A DNA stretch of 48,978 bases. It comes from CAIKZY01 sp044374195 (GTDB taxonomy: Bacteria; Actinomycetota; Actinomycetes; S36-B12). This document shows positions 17,096-26,751 of the stretch, piece after piece. The stretch is taken from assembly GCA_044374195.1 (NCBI GenBank), contig JBILOY010000017.1, positions 1 to 48,978 of the forward strand, read 5' to 3'. Each line of letters begins with the position of its first letter. Position 1 is the stretch's first letter. Under the pieces are notes generated by a model. It did not search any database. It saw nothing but the letters and a program-made list of their open reading frames with translations, and was not told the origin of the DNA. A program made the translations under genes and the position numbers.

Positions 17096-18015
17096 GCGGT
17101 ACCCCCTTCACTCGAGGTCAACTCGAGGAAGACGGCCTCCAGATCGTGCTCCTCGGTGTGCAACTCGTGAAGCATGACGTTCTGTGCGAAGGCGAGTGCG
17201 CCGATGTCGGCTGCGCTCATGCCCGTGACCAACAGTGCCCCAGTGTGGTCGGTTGTGACCGAGGTGGAGGCTTGCTGGCTAATGGACTCCGCGAGACGGA
17301 TCGAATCAGGACTGCGCACGATGACTCGTGCGTTCATGCCAGAGCTCAGTGCATCGAGTGAGCCGTAACTCACGAGCTCACCCTTGCGAATGATGATGAC
17401 GTCATCGACGGTGAGCTGCACCTCAGAGAGAACGTGACTCGAGACCAGGACAGTGCGGCCCTCGGCTGCGAGCGAGCGCAGGAAATTGCGCAGCCAAGCG
17501 ATGCCTTCGGGGTCGAGGCCATTTGCTGGCTCATCCAAGATGAGTACGGCCGGATCGCCCAGTAGAGCTGTCGCAAGGGAAAGCCGCTGGCGCATTCCGA
17601 GGGAGAACCCACCCACCTTGCGGTGACCTGCCTCGGCCAGCCCGACGAGTTCGAGAACCTCGGTGACGCGCGTGCGGGGGATCCCTGCAGATGCGGCAAC
17701 AACACTGAGGTGGTTCTGCGCGGTGCGCCCAGGATGGAAGCCACTTGCCTCGAGCGAGGCTCCCACGACGTGCAGCGGGTCGTGCAGCTCGCGATACCGA
17801 TGACCACCGACCAGAGTCTCGCCCGAGGTGGGGCTGACCAAGCCAAGTAGGCAGCGAAGAGTGGTGGTCTTGCCGGAGCCATTGGGGCCGAGGAAGCCGG
17901 TGACTCGACCGGGCTCGACACGGAAGGAGAGGTCGGAGACGGCGCGAACGCCATCACCGCGTCCAAAGACCTTGGTGAGTGAGCGCACCTCAAGACCGAC
18001 TGAATTCCCCCGCAT
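17092..18015 (-). CDS. ABC transporter ATP-binding protein
   Basis: This 307-residue ATPase has Walker A GPNGSGKTT near residues 40-48, signature FSLGMRQRLSLA, Walker B VLILDEPANGLDP and the switch His in VLVSSHVLSEV. It belongs to the DrrA/CcmA-like export branch and works with the coupled permease downstream. I chose the ATG at 18015, with TATTCT six bases upstream and no Shine-Dalgarno; the open frame to 18057 runs into the divergent gene's promoter. The two divergent start codons are only 30 bases apart. Confidence 0.88.
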   Translation of the reverse strand: MRGNSVGLEVRSLTKVFGRGDGVRAVSDLSFRVEPGRVTGFLGPNGSGKTTTLRCLLGLVSPTSGETLVGGHRYRELHDPLHVVGASLEASGFHPGRTAQNHLSVVAASAGIPRTRVTEVLELVGLAEAGHRKVGGFSLGMRQRLSLATALLGDPAVLILDEPANGLDPEGIAWLRNFLRSLAAEGRTVLVSSHVLSEVQLTVDDVIIIRKGELVSYGSLDALSSGMNARVIVRSPDSIRLAESISQQASTSVTTDHTGALLVTGMSAADIGALAFAQNVMLHELHTEEHDLEAVFLELTSSEGGTA

Positions 18016-18021
18016 AAGTGG

Positions 18022-18027
18022 AGAATA
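18022..18027 (-). promoter_or_regulatory. -10 box of leaderless ABC operon
   Basis: TATTCT on the minus strand, six bases before the ATG at 18015. It almost abuts the -10 of the divergent aldehyde dehydrogenase gene. Confidence 0.5.
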
Positions 18028-18033
18028 CCCCGC

Positions 18034-18039
18034 TAGATT
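18034..18039 (+). promoter_or_regulatory. -10 box of leaderless aldehyde dehydrogenase gene
   Basis: TAGATT, then CACATT and the ATG at 18046. A -35 at normal spacing would lie on the start codon of the divergent ABC gene. Confidence 0.5.
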
Positions 18040-18045
18040 CACATT

Positions 18046-19503
18046 ATGAAGACACAACTCATCCCAGGAATTGACCAGTCAACCGTGACCCCTGTTCCTG
18101 TGACAGGCAGTTGGACCACGGGTTCAGGCACCTCGCTCGAGGTGCGCTCACCTTTCGATGACGCACTGCTGGGATCAGTACCCGCACTCAGCCCGGCTGA
18201 TGTTGATGCCGCGGTGGCGTACGCACAGCGCGCACTCGCGACCTCTCCGCTGCCGCAATGGCAGCGAGCTGAGATTCTCGATCGGGCAGCGGTGCTGCTC
18301 GCTGCACGACGCGAGGAATTCGGTATCGCGATTGCACGCGAATCCGCCAAGCCGATCAAGACCGCACGAGTTGAGGTCGATCGCGCTGTCAGCACGCTGC
18401 AATTCTCCGCAGCCGTGGCGCGCACCCTCGCCGGCGAAGTGGTTCCGATGGAAGCCTCGCCTGTGGGAGTCGGCAAGATCGGCTTCATCATGCGAGTTCC
18501 GGTGGGCGTGGTCGGCGCGATCGCCCCGTTCAACTTCCCCCTGAATCTCGTCGTGCACAAGGTGGGTCCGGCGATCGCCGCTGGCTGCCCGGTTGTTCTC
18601 AAGCCCGCGTCGCAGACACCGTTCTCCTCCATCCTGCTGGCGCGGCTACTCGAGGAGGCCGGACTGCCCGACGGTTACCTGCAGGTCGTCACCGGCGGAG
18701 GTGGCACGGTCGGCAATGCGCTCGTCGACAACCCCCACATCGCACTCATCACATTCACTGGTTCCCCTGACGTGGGCTGGGGAATTCGTGCACGAGCCCC
18801 TCGCAAGCGGGTGGGCCTCGAACTTGGGAATAACGCGCCTGTAGTGATCGAGGGCGATGGTGACTGGAAGACCGCCGCAGCAAAGATCAAGATTGCCGGC
18901 TTCTCGCATGCGGGTCAGTCCTGCATCTCAACCCAGCGCATCCTCGTGCACAGTTCGATCGCCGATGCGTTTGTCGAGGAGCTCGTCGCCGGCGTGCGCA
19001 CGCTCGTCGTTGGCGACCCGATGGACGACACCACCGACGTCTCTGCGTTGATCTCGCAGTCCGAGCGCGATCGCGTTGCGGAGTGGATCGCTGAGGCTGT
19101 TGCGGAGGGAGGATCCGTCGCGTGCGGCGGTGAGCTCGACGCGAACGGAGTGCTCATGCCCACCGTGATCGTGGGTGCACAGCCATCGATGAATGTGTGT
19201 GCCAAGGAGGTCTTCGGCCCGGTCGTCGCGGTGCAGGTCTATGACGATTTCGATGACGCCCTGCGCATCGCGAACGAGACCGACTTCGGTCTCCAGGCAG
19301 CGGTCTTCACCGCTGACATCACCAAGGGTCTCAAGGCTGCTCGCACCCTCGACTTCGGCGGCGTGCTCATCAACGAGGTGCCCACGTGGCGCACTGATCA
19401 GATGCCATACGGCGGCCTGCGTGACTCGGGTAACACCAAGGAAGGCCCGGCGTGGTCAGTTCGCGAGATGACCGAAGAGAGACTGGTCATACTTCACGGC
19501 TAG
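18046..19503 (+). CDS. NAD(P)-dependent aldehyde dehydrogenase
   Basis: This 485-residue ALDH-superfamily enzyme oxidises an aldehyde to the acid. The catalytic Cys293 is in GQSCIST, the general-base Glu259 in LELGNN, Asn163 in PFNFP and Lys186 in LKPAS. GLELGNNAP replaces the more common ELGGKSP, a form seen in some lactaldehyde- or glyceraldehyde-phosphate-type members. The substrate cannot be set from sequence. A TetR regulator lies convergent just downstream. Confidence 0.88.
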   Translation: MKTQLIPGIDQSTVTPVPVTGSWTTGSGTSLEVRSPFDDALLGSVPALSPADVDAAVAYAQRALATSPLPQWQRAEILDRAAVLLAARREEFGIAIARESAKPIKTARVEVDRAVSTLQFSAAVARTLAGEVVPMEASPVGVGKIGFIMRVPVGVVGAIAPFNFPLNLVVHKVGPAIAAGCPVVLKPASQTPFSSILLARLLEEAGLPDGYLQVVTGGGGTVGNALVDNPHIALITFTGSPDVGWGIRARAPRKRVGLELGNNAPVVIEGDGDWKTAAAKIKIAGFSHAGQSCISTQRILVHSSIADAFVEELVAGVRTLVVGDPMDDTTDVSALISQSERDRVAEWIAEAVAEGGSVACGGELDANGVLMPTVIVGAQPSMNVCAKEVFGPVVAVQVYDDFDDALRIANETDFGLQAAVFTADITKGLKAARTLDFGGVLINEVPTWRTDQMPYGGLRDSGNTKEGPAWSVREMTEERLVILHG

Positions 19504-19510
19504 TCAGGCC

Positions 19511-20131
19511 TTACAGGTCACCGACGCCGATCAGCTGCTCGATCTTCGTCAGGAGCTGTGGCACTCGATCGGCGGGGATCATGCCCTGGAGTGCCAAAGT
19601 GGCCAGGCCGTGCAAGGTGGCGACGAAGACATCCTCCGAGTCGTCGCGAACTGCAGCGTTCATGCCGCCCGTGCTGACGAGGTCATTGAGAAGTTCAGTG
19701 AGGACAGGCACCGAGCCGTCTTCGTTGGTCGGTACCCCGGGCTGATCAAGGCAGTACGGACTGAAGGCCACACGGAAGAGTTGCGGGTGCGAGAGTGCGA
19801 ACGACACATACGCCTGGCCCGCGGCGCGAAAACGCAGTCGTGCTGCCTCGCGGGAATCACCGGGAATCGCGGCAACGTCGGTACTCACGGATACGACAAG
19901 CATCTGCAGGCCGGTGGCTGCGACCTCGCCGAGCAGGGCGTCCTTGTCGGCGAAGTGGTGATACGCAGCGCTGGGACTCACGCCCACCTCGGCGGCGACC
20001 GCTCGAAGTGACAGGTGCTCCGCGCCGACCTCCTCGACCCGGGCCACGGCAGCGGCGACCAGGGCTGACCTGAGGTCGCCGTGGTGGTAACTGCGTCCAA
20101 CCTGTTCGGGGGCCACTGCTTCTGCGCTCAC
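19511..20131 (-). CDS. TetR-family transcriptional regulator
   Basis: This 206-residue protein has an N-terminal helix-turn-helix, with VGVSPSAAYHHFADKDALL at about residues 48-66, and a variable all-helical ligand domain. It likely represses its own promoter and the divergent PLP decarboxylase gene, whose start lies about 140 bases away; this is inference from orientation. The GTG start at 20131 has a weak CACACT box six bases upstream. Confidence 0.85.
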   Translation of the reverse strand: MSAEAVAPEQVGRSYHHGDLRSALVAAAVARVEEVGAEHLSLRAVAAEVGVSPSAAYHHFADKDALLGEVAATGLQMLVVSVSTDVAAIPGDSREAARLRFRAAGQAYVSFALSHPQLFRVAFSPYCLDQPGVPTNEDGSVPVLTELLNDLVSTGGMNAAVRDDSEDVFVATLHGLATLALQGMIPADRVPQLLTKIEQLIGVGDL

Positions 20132-20268
20132 CGCCCAAGTGTGCCACGAAACTTGATGATGTTCAGATTGACGGGCTTATGGCTACACTCGGGATAGTGC
20201 CTGCTGGCAGGAAGACTGACGGCGCACGATCCTGCGTGAAGCTCCGCAGGCTCATGGAAGGCCCGCGG

Positions 20269-21636
20269 ATGACCGCCGATGCAGGACGCATGCACCAGTT
20301 CAACCCCGAGATGACCGATCTCATCCTGGAATTCGTGCGGGATCGACTCTCGCTCGAAGAAACCCCAGTCGACGGACTCGGAGTGCGCTCCGAGCTCCAC
20401 GAGGCCCTCGACGGACTTATGACGGATGCCGGCCGGCCGGCCGCTGAGGTACTCGGCCTTTATAACGACCACATCGCCGACACGATCTTGTCGGCAGACA
20501 GTCCGCGCTATTGGGCGTTCATCCCCGCGGCGCCGACTAAGGCTGCGCTTCTGTTCGACATGGTCGTCTCGGCGGCGTCACTGCAGGGCGTCTCCTGGCT
20601 GGAGGCGGCAGGCGCTGTCGCTGCCGAGAACCAGGCACTGCGCGTGATGATGGATGCCGCCGGCTTGCCGCAGAGCGCGGGTGGAGTCTTCGTCTCCGGT
20701 GGCTCGGCCGGCAATCTGTCGGCCCTGGTCGTCGCACGTGATAACGCGCGACGCGTACGCCACGCTGCCGGGCTACCCGAGGGTCGTCTTCGCGTGCTCG
20801 TCAGCGATCAGGCTCACTCGTCGATCAAGAATGCGCTCAACATCGTCGCGATGGACCCGGTCGTGATCTCGACCGCGAGCGGTCGACTAGATGCGCAGGC
20901 GCTTGCCTCGCTGACCGATGAGCAGTTCGACGATGTCGTGGCGATCGTCGCCACTGCCGGAACCACTAATGCGGGCATCGTCGATGATCTTGAGGCTGTT
21001 TCCGCCTTCGCGCGCAATCGCGACATCTGGATGCACGTCGATGCCGCCTACGGCGGAGCTGGGTTGCTGGCGTCAAGCGTGCATCATCTCTATTCAGGTA
21101 TCGAGAATGCCGACTCGATCGTGATGGATCCGCACAAGTGGTGGTTCGCACCCTTCGACTGTGCGGCGCTCATGTATCGCGAGCCCAAGCTCGCTCGTGC
21201 AGTGCACACGCAGGATGCGTCCTACCTTGACGTGATTCACGCCAGCGATGATGACTTCAACCCGAGTGATCTGGCGTATCACCTCACCCGCCGTGCCCGT
21301 GGTCTCGCTCTGTGGTTCTCCCTGGCGGTCAATGGGCTAGATGCGTACCGCGAGGCTGTCGAACATTCGATTTCCATGGCTACCTTTGCCGCGGAGGTGA
21401 TCTCTGAGAGTGACCACCTCGAGTTGGTACGCGAGCCCGGCCTGTCGATCGTGCTGTTTCGTCGTCCGGGCTGGGGGGTCGCTGAGTACAACTCGTGGGC
21501 GCAGCACCTGCTGAGCGAGCAGATTGCCTTCGTGGCCCATAGTTCGTGGCGCGGGGAACCCGTGGGGCGCCTGGTCTTCTTGCACCCCAACACCACCGAG
21601 CTGATGGTTCGCGAGGTTCTCGAAACTCTCCGCTAG
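20269..21636 (+). CDS. PLP-dependent amino acid decarboxylase, group II
   Basis: This 455-residue protein belongs to the glutamate/aromatic amino acid decarboxylase family. The PLP lysine is in DPHKWWFAPFDC, preceded by HVDAAYGGAGLL, and FVSGGSAGNLSAL binds the phosphate. The WWF context and sequence length fit aromatic-L-amino-acid-decarboxylase-like members, but the substrate is not proven. I chose the ATG at 20269 because GGAAGG lies seven bases upstream. An ATG at 20179 gives 30 extra residues without RBS support; TACACT at 20184-20189 may be the -10. Confidence 0.85.
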   Translation: MTADAGRMHQFNPEMTDLILEFVRDRLSLEETPVDGLGVRSELHEALDGLMTDAGRPAAEVLGLYNDHIADTILSADSPRYWAFIPAAPTKAALLFDMVVSAASLQGVSWLEAAGAVAAENQALRVMMDAAGLPQSAGGVFVSGGSAGNLSALVVARDNARRVRHAAGLPEGRLRVLVSDQAHSSIKNALNIVAMDPVVISTASGRLDAQALASLTDEQFDDVVAIVATAGTTNAGIVDDLEAVSAFARNRDIWMHVDAAYGGAGLLASSVHHLYSGIENADSIVMDPHKWWFAPFDCAALMYREPKLARAVHTQDASYLDVIHASDDDFNPSDLAYHLTRRARGLALWFSLAVNGLDAYREAVEHSISMATFAAEVISESDHLELVREPGLSIVLFRRPGWGVAEYNSWAQHLLSEQIAFVAHSSWRGEPVGRLVFLHPNTTELMVREVLETLR

Positions 21637-21639
21637 GTT
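21634..21639 (+). promoter_or_regulatory. -10 box overlapping upstream stop codon
   Basis: TAGGTT sits six bases before the ATG at 21646, and its TAG is also the stop codon of the decarboxylase gene. The downstream gene may thus have its own leaderless promoter. Confidence 0.45.
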
Positions 21640-21645
21640 CACTGC

Positions 21646-22299
21646 ATGCTCGATGTCATCCCACTCGGAATCGCCGCGGCGATAACCCCTGGGCTGATCG
21701 CGCTTCAGATCATCGTGGTCTCCGGACCCAAGTGGAAAGTCCGCGCTGTCGCAGTGTTTGTCGCGAATGCGCTGGCCTTCGCGATCGTGGCTGGGCTACT
21801 TCTCTTCGGCCTAGCCCAACTGCCAGATGCTGGCACCGGTCAGCATGATCACGCCTACCCGGTCATTCGCATCATCGCTGCCGCCATCTTGTTTCTCACC
21901 GCGATTTTCTTCCTGATTCCCCACCCGCAATTGCTGGCGAAGTCGCAGTCAGCGCTGCAAGGGGTGGAGGGCAAGGCAAAGCCGTGGGAGTTCGCGGCGC
22001 TCGCCTTCTATTTCAGCATCACTGACGTCTCGAGCTTCGCCGTAATGGCCCCGGCCCTGCACGACATCACGGTCTCCTCGGCCGGGCTGATCATCCAGGC
22101 GATCTTCATTGTGATCTTCTTCGTGCTCGCACTGATGGCTACATGGACTCCGCCCGCAATCCGGGTGTTGCTCGGATCACGGGCGGAGGGAGTTCTTTCG
22201 CCGATCTATACATTTGTGATGAACCGACAGTTCCAGATCCTGGCCGCAATGTGCGTGGTGTTCGGGATCTATCTGTTGGTTACCGGACTCACCGCCTAG
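21646..22299 (+). CDS. GAP-family (SfLAP-like) membrane protein
   Basis: This 217-residue protein has six predicted helices and the family N-terminus VIPLGIAAAITPGLIALQIIV. A His-containing loop (GQHDHAYP) separates helices 2 and 3. Members of this family are linked in mycobacteria to glycopeptidolipid or small-molecule export, but the role here is unknown. It lies nine bases after the decarboxylase gene in the same direction, so it could move a product of that enzyme; this is inference. Confidence 0.7.
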   Translation: MLDVIPLGIAAAITPGLIALQIIVVSGPKWKVRAVAVFVANALAFAIVAGLLLFGLAQLPDAGTGQHDHAYPVIRIIAAAILFLTAIFFLIPHPQLLAKSQSALQGVEGKAKPWEFAALAFYFSITDVSSFAVMAPALHDITVSSAGLIIQAIFIVIFFVLALMATWTPPAIRVLLGSRAEGVLSPIYTFVMNRQFQILAAMCVVFGIYLLVTGLTA

Positions 22300-22323
22300 C
22301 TGCGCTGAGTCGGTGATCGATTT

Positions 22324-22920
22324 TTAGTCGGTGAGCTTCGCCTTCTTCAGCGCCTGCCAGGTCAGGGGCAGGAGACCGGCCGCGGCAAGGAGCTTGACGA
22401 TGTCGCCGGGGATGAAGTCTTTGACTCCGTATGCCCAGGCCGACTCGGCCCCGAACCACGGGACGTTGAGGCTGTACTTGAGCCAGGTGAAGCCGATCGC
22501 GTAGATCACGATGCTGCCGATGACCATCAGGCCGACAGCCTTGAAGAAGTTACGAGTGGCGCCATGCTCGGCCAGCTTGCCGACGATGAATGCGGCCACG
22601 ATGAAGCCGATGATGTAGCCGAAGGCCGCACCTCCGAAGCCCGAGCTCTGACCGGAGAACCAGGGCAGTCCGATACCACCGAGGATCGCATAGAGAGTCA
22701 TGGCTGCTGCGCCGCGCATGGAGCCCAGGGCGCCACCGACCAACAGGACCGCGAAGGTCTGCAGGGTGACGGGAACTGCCGGATTCCAAGGAAGGTAGAA
22801 GGCGATCTGTGCTGCGAGGCCGACAAGGGCCGCCCCGCCGGTGACCAAGATGGCCTGGCGGACCCAGGTGTGCGGAACGACGTCAGCCAGGACGCGCGGC
22901 TGGGGGGATGCCAGTGCCAT
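22324..22920 (-). CDS. bioY: BioY biotin transporter S component
   Basis: This 198-residue membrane protein has six helices and the BioY signature VPVTLQTFAVLLVGGALG near residues 50-67, plus GGIGLPWFSG and GYIIGF. It captures biotin; in ECF systems it pairs with an EcfT/EcfA module that is not in the window. The ATG at 22920 has GGAGG six bases upstream. Biotin supply is relevant to the acyl-CoA carboxylase subunit encoded just to the right. Confidence 0.92.
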   Translation of the reverse strand: MALASPQPRVLADVVPHTWVRQAILVTGGAALVGLAAQIAFYLPWNPAVPVTLQTFAVLLVGGALGSMRGAAAMTLYAILGGIGLPWFSGQSSGFGGAAFGYIIGFIVAAFIVGKLAEHGATRNFFKAVGLMVIGSIVIYAIGFTWLKYSLNVPWFGAESAWAYGVKDFIPGDIVKLLAAAGLLPLTWQALKKAKLTD

Positions 22921-23090
22921 GTGAAACCTCCGATGTATGTCTGCGTGGATCGCGTAGGGCGACCATACCGAACTCGTCCTCACGTAGGTGCCAAATGGGT
23001 CACCTAGTGGTGTGACTTAAGTTGCAGGGGTATCGTGAGGGTCAGGGGTCCATTCGAGCGCTGGGGAAGGCGAACTCGAAAGGGGGCCTC

Positions 23091-23636
23091 ATGACGGTCT
23101 ACCTGACCGCGAAGAACGGCACGGGCTCTGCTTCGGAGCAGTTATCCGCCCGTGGAGTTGTCTTCCTGCACTCGTGCCCCAGGGCGCTTAGCCCCCATCT
23201 GGAATGGGCACTTGCCACTGCCTTCGGCACCGAGGTTCACGTCGACTGGGCAGAACAGCCCATCTCGCCCGGCTGCGTGCGGGCCGAGATCGTCTGGACA
23301 GGATCTCCCGGCATCGGTGCTCGACTGGCCAGCGCGCTCCTGGCCTTTAGTCAGGTGCGCTACGAGGTCACCGAAGATGGCATCCCAGGTCGCGACGGCG
23401 AGCGTTTTGCAGCCACTCCCCACCTTGGCCTTTTCCGAGCGAACATCGGACCTTTCGGCGACATCATGGTCCACGAGGAGCGGCTGCGTACAGCGCTCGC
23501 ACGCACGCAGGCCACTGGCAACTCAATCGTGGACGAGATCTCACGACTCATCGGCACGCCCTGGGATGACGAACTCGAGCCCTTCCGGTCAGCTCATGAA
23601 GGCTCCACCGTGCGACTGATGCACCAGGTGGTTTAA
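23091..23636 (+). CDS. DUF3145-family protein
   Basis: This 181-residue protein matches the actinobacterial DUF3145 family: RGVVFLHSCPRALSPHLEWAL near the start and an internal acidic end with SIVDEISRLIGTPWDDELEPFR. Homologues lie beside the fab cluster in streptomycetes, as here, where it converges on accD. Its function is unknown; the gene order suggests a link to fatty acid synthesis. The ATG at 23091 follows AAAGGGGGCC. Confidence 0.85.
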   Translation: MTVYLTAKNGTGSASEQLSARGVVFLHSCPRALSPHLEWALATAFGTEVHVDWAEQPISPGCVRAEIVWTGSPGIGARLASALLAFSQVRYEVTEDGIPGRDGERFAATPHLGLFRANIGPFGDIMVHEERLRTALARTQATGNSIVDEISRLIGTPWDDELEPFRSAHEGSTVRLMHQVV

Positions 23637-23646
23637 GGGCGAGAGC

Positions 23647-23730
23647 GGAATGTTGCTCGCTTATGAACACATTCCCTAGAGGGGAATGTTGCTCGCTTAT
23701 GAACGCATTCCCTAGAGGGGAATGTTGCCA
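23647..23730. repeat. 36-bp tandem repeat at the accD 3' end
   Basis: Units start at 23647 and 23683 with a partial third at 23719, period 36. The first two differ at one base (ACACATTCC against ACGCATTCC). The third partial unit contains the last codons and stop of accD, so the array looks like duplication of the accD 3' end. Each unit can fold: GGAATG pairs with CATTCC inside it, and CATTCCC-TAGAG-GGGAATG forms across the junctions. It lies between two convergent genes and could act as a bidirectional terminator. Confidence 0.8.
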
Positions 23731-25106
23731 TGTTGCCCACGCACGCCCGGCGTATCCAGCAACACCTGCGCTACCGCACGTCGAGTCTCCTTCGGATCGA
23801 CGATCTCGTCGACGACACCGATCTCCACGGCTCGCGCAATTCCGCCTGAGATCACCTCATGCTCTGCAGCGAGTTCGAGCTCGACCTGCTCGCGGTTTTC
23901 GTCTGGCACCTCAGAGAGGCGGCGGCGGTGCAGAATGCGGATGGCTGCGACCGAGCCCATGACCGCGACCTCGGCGGTCGGGAAAGCAAAGACTTTAGTG
24001 GCGCCCAGAGATGACGCGTTCATCGCGATGTAGGCGCCGCCGTAGGCCTTGCGGGTCACGACTGTGACACGCGGTACGACGCACTCCGCGAAAGCGTGAA
24101 GCAGTTTCGCGCCACGTCGCACGACGCCTTCCCATTCCTGGCCAACACCGGGAAGGTAACCGGGCACATCGACCAGAACGACGAGCGGCACGGCGAAGGC
24201 ATCGCACATGCGCACGAACCGAGCGGCCTTCTCAGCCGAGTTGGAGTCGAGGCAGCCACCGAGGCGGAGTGGGTTGTTGGCGACGATGCCGACGGTGCGG
24301 CCACCGAGACGACCGAGACCCACCACGATGTTCGGAGCCCAGCGGGCATGCAGCTCGAGGAAGCTGTCAGCGTCGACGAAATGCTCGACGAGCGGGTGCA
24401 CGTCGTAGGCACGGCGTGCTGACTCAGGCATGAAGGCGCCGAGGTCGACGTCGTCGATCTTGGCCATGTCGAGTGATCCTTGATGTCCGAGTAGCTGAAC
24501 GAGTCTGCGGCCTTCATCAAGGGCGTCTTGCTCGGTTTCCGAGACGATGTGCACGACCCCGCTGCGACGACCATGGGGTTCGGCTCCGCCGAGGGTTTCC
24601 ATGTTGACGTCCTCGCCGGTGACCGAGCGCACGACCTCGGGGCCAGTGACGAAGATGCGGCCCAGCGGACCGAGGATCACGATGTCCGTGAGGGCGGGAC
24701 CATAAGCAGCGCCACCGGCGGCCGGGCCGAGCACGATGGAGATCTGCGGCACCTTGCCGGAGATTCGGGTCATCGCAGCGAAAACGCGGCCGACGGCATC
24801 GAGGCTCAGCACACCCTCGCGCAGTCGTGCGCCGCCGGAGTGCCAGATACCCACGATCGGTGCGGAGTCCGCGAAGGCACGGTCATAGGCGGTGACGATG
24901 GCACGACTGCCGTCATTGCCCATGGCGCCGCCCTGCACGGTGACGTCGGTGGCGAAGGCCACGACCTGCGTGCCGTGCGCGCGACCCACTGCCGCGAGCA
25001 CACCGCGGTCATCCTCGGGGGTAATGGTCTCGAAGACTCCATCGTCGAAGAAGTTCGCGAGTCGTGCGCGGGGAGAGCGGGGGTCGAGCTCGGTGGTCTC
25101 TGACAT
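23712..25106 (-). CDS. accD: Acyl-CoA carboxylase carboxyltransferase subunit
   Basis: This 464-residue beta subunit transfers the carboxyl group from biotin to acetyl-CoA or propionyl-CoA, giving malonyl-CoA for the adjacent fatty-acid genes. Both crotonase-like halves are present: the N half with GGARLREGV and GPAAGGAAYGPA, the C half with DVPGYLPGVGQEWEGVVRRGAK and GGAYIAMNA. It is the last gene of the fab operon, as accD6 is in mycobacteria. I chose the ATG at 25106 with AGGAG eight bases upstream, one base after the fabF stop; the frame also opens to 25136. No biotin-carrier (alpha) subunit gene is in the window. Confidence 0.92.
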   Translation of the reverse strand: MSETTELDPRSPRARLANFFDDGVFETITPEDDRGVLAAVGRAHGTQVVAFATDVTVQGGAMGNDGSRAIVTAYDRAFADSAPIVGIWHSGGARLREGVLSLDAVGRVFAAMTRISGKVPQISIVLGPAAGGAAYGPALTDIVILGPLGRIFVTGPEVVRSVTGEDVNMETLGGAEPHGRRSGVVHIVSETEQDALDEGRRLVQLLGHQGSLDMAKIDDVDLGAFMPESARRAYDVHPLVEHFVDADSFLELHARWAPNIVVGLGRLGGRTVGIVANNPLRLGGCLDSNSAEKAARFVRMCDAFAVPLVVLVDVPGYLPGVGQEWEGVVRRGAKLLHAFAECVVPRVTVVTRKAYGGAYIAMNASSLGATKVFAFPTAEVAVMGSVAAIRILHRRRLSEVPDENREQVELELAAEHEVISGGIARAVEIGVVDEIVDPKETRRAVAQVLLDTPGVRGQHGNIPL

Positions 25107-25107
25107 A

Positions 25108-26340
<1,233 letters not shown>

Positions 26341-26430
26341 GTGTGTCTCCTGTGCAGTGGGTTGCTGCGAGTAAAGATGTGCGTTTCTACGGGTGAAGAA
26401 GTGCGGGTGTTGCGGTGCTGAGTCGGACGT

Positions 26431-26456
26431 CGGTGGGGCAGTTGCCTGCCCCACCG
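26431..26456 (-). terminator. Hairpin between acpP and fabF
   Basis: A perfect 10-bp stem (CGGTGGGGCA with TGCCCCACCG) and six-base loop start 11 bases after the acpP stop, preceded by a TTTTT run in the direction of transcription. It could act as a partial terminator or mRNA end that keeps acpP expression above fabF-accD. Confidence 0.65.
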
Positions 26457-26466
26457 AGAAAAAGTC

Positions 26467-26703
26467 CTAGAGGTTTGCCGAGATGTAGGTGACGGCGTCG
26501 CCGACAGTCTTGAGATTCTTGACCTCGCTGTCGGGGATCTTTACGCCCCACTTGTCTTCGGCGGCCATGACAACCTCGACCATCGACAGGGAGTCGATAT
26601 CAAGATCGTCGACAAATGACTTGTCGGCCTGAACGTCAGCAACCGGAACACCGGCGACCTCGTTCACGATAACTGCCAGGCCGCTCAGGATGTCCTCGCT
26701 CAT
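26467..26703 (-). CDS. acpP: Acyl carrier protein
   Basis: This 78-residue acidic four-helix protein carries growing acyl chains on a phosphopantetheine attached to Ser38 in the motif DLDIDSLSMVEV. The ATG at 26703 has AAAGGAAG upstream. It sits between fabH and fabF in the fab operon and is followed by a strong hairpin. Confidence 0.96.
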   Translation of the reverse strand: MSEDILSGLAVIVNEVAGVPVADVQADKSFVDDLDIDSLSMVEVVMAAEDKWGVKIPDSEVKNLKTVGDAVTYISANL

Positions 26704-26751
26704 GTTCTTCCTTTCATTTATGGGTGGGTGTTGACGGTTGGTGCGATTGAG

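Noticed and set aside
23663..23962. Open frame with repeated Cys-rich peptide FPRGECC
   Set aside because: Produced by the 36-bp DNA repeat and then antisense to accD.
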